Positions 63,492 to 64,000 of a stretch of DNA of 64,000 nt are shown in pieces; within the stretch, counting starts at the first letter, position 1; every line of letters begins with the position of its first letter. Source of the stretch: Chitinophaga niastensis. GTDB lineage: Bacteria; Bacteroidota; Bacteroidia; Chitinophagales; Chitinophagaceae. The DNA lies in the NCBI RefSeq assembly GCF_003014755.1, contig NZ_PYAW01000006.1, positions 62,001 through 126,000 on the forward strand, in the 5' to 3' direction. The notes below the pieces were generated by a model that saw nothing but the letters and a program-made list of their open reading frames with translations, made no database searches and was not told the DNA's origin. The translations under genes were made by a program, and so were the position numbers.

Positions 63492-64000
63492 ATGCTTAAA
63501 GAAAAGATCCGGCAACTGGCCAGCGAACTGCAAGGGGAAACAATTACACATCGTCGTCACCTGCACGCAAATCCTGAGCTTTCATATAAGGAGTTTCAAA
63601 CAGCTGCTTTTGTAGAAGGAAAACTACAGGCGCTGAACATTCCTTTTGAGCGGATGGCAGATACCGGTATTGTGGCCTTGTTACAAGGCAGCAGGGCAGC
63701 ATCTGATAAGGTGGTGGCGCTGCGCGCAGATATGGATGCATTGCCCATATACGAATTAAATGAGGTGGATTATAAATCACGCAATGAAGGCGTGATGCAT
63801 GCCTGTGGCCACGATGTTCATACGGCTTCCCTGCTGACTACTGCGGCTATTCTCAGCCGGATGAAAAATGAATTTGCCGGAACGGTGAAGTTTATTTTTC
63901 AGCCGGCAGAAGAAGTAATTCCCGGCGGTGCCAGTTTGCTGATAAAAGCAGGCGTACTCGAAAACCCGCGTCCGCACAATATTTTAGGGCAGCACGTGAT
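63492..64000 (+). CDS. M20-family amidohydrolase/peptidase, N-terminal part (3' end outside window)
   Basis: The frame is open from the ATG at 63492 to the right edge, giving about 169 residues of a protein usually near 390-400 aa. MLKEKIRQLASELQGETITHRRHLHANPELSYKEFQTAAFV is the family N-terminus. ALRADMDALPI contains the first metal-binding block, MHACGHDVHTASLL the His-Asp block, and FQPAEEVIPGGASLLIKAG the catalytic Glu pair. It belongs with hippurate/IAA-amino-acid hydrolases and N-acyl-amino-acid deacylases. It is the first intact gene after the third SusCD operon and may be transcribed separately. Confidence 0.93.
   Translation, partial: MLKEKIRQLASELQGETITHRRHLHANPELSYKEFQTAAFVEGKLQALNIPFERMADTGIVALLQGSRAASDKVVALRADMDALPIYELNEVDYKSRNEGVMHACGHDVHTASLLTTAAILSRMKNEFAGTVKFIFQPAEEVIPGGASLLIKAGVLENPRPHNILGQHV

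Noticed and set aside
1..64000. CRISPR arrays, tRNA or rRNA genes, prophage or plasmid origin
   Set aside because: No regularly spaced repeats, no recognisable tRNA or rRNA sequence, and no phage, integrase or replication genes were seen.

Overview
The window looks like chromosome from a Bacteroidota bacterium, most likely Chitinophaga or a close relative. The evidence is three SusC/SusD outer-membrane pairs, an ECF sigma/FecR pair feeding a SusC with an STN domain, lipoproteins with Bacteroidota-style signals, TAnnTTTG-like promoter elements, few clear Shine-Dalgarno sequences, and a very large NRPS gene. I saw no rRNA, tRNA, CRISPR array, phage or intact insertion sequence. All family calls come from reading motifs by eye; no database search was possible.

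Region 1 (1-13300) is the 3' end of a giant NRPS gene, open at the left edge. Its visible domain order is T-E / C-A-T-E / C-A-T / C-A-T-TE. The binding-pocket residues predict Ser (epimerised to D-Ser), Asn (or Asp) and Val for the last three positions. The T-E-C block occurs twice at a constant 4,554-bp offset while the A cores differ, a sign of module duplication with A-domain replacement. A perfect 56-bp palindrome closes the gene.

Region 2 (13300-18650) has two small membrane-protein genes on the minus strand. A tightly overlapping plus-strand operon follows: GT14-type glycosyltransferase, FdtA/QdtA-type sugar ketoisomerase, FdtB/QdtB-type aminotransferase and a DHA2 exporter. It would make a dTDP-3-amino-3,6-dideoxyhexose. 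Any link to the NRPS product is only a hypothesis.

Region 3 (18650-32000) is mixed housekeeping and accessory content: alpha/beta hydrolase, M14 carboxypeptidase, GNAT enzymes, acyl-CoA synthetase, an ECF42-type sigma factor with its DGPF (YCII) partner, VOC proteins, an NTF2-like protein, an amidohydrolase, an unidentified 110-aa protein and a possible 18-codon transcript with its own terminator.

Region 4 (32000-46850) holds two SusCD loci. The first is a complete ECF sigma / FecR / STN-SusC / SusD signalling unit, followed by a DUF885-like metallopeptidase. The second is a SusCD pair without a regulator. No glycoside hydrolase is linked to either.

Region 5 (47000-56460) contains a GNAT gene, an orphan hybrid histidine kinase, a serine hydrolase, a GH16 glucanase, an SGNH hydrolase, a DUF2625 protein, and a two-gene GMC dehydrogenase operon.

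Region 6 (56460-64000) has a 900-bp leader with repeated motifs, then a SusC / SusD-like_2 / DUF1735 operon, a terminator, a decayed fragment resembling a dihydrodipicolinate-synthase-family protein, and an M20 peptidase running off the right edge.
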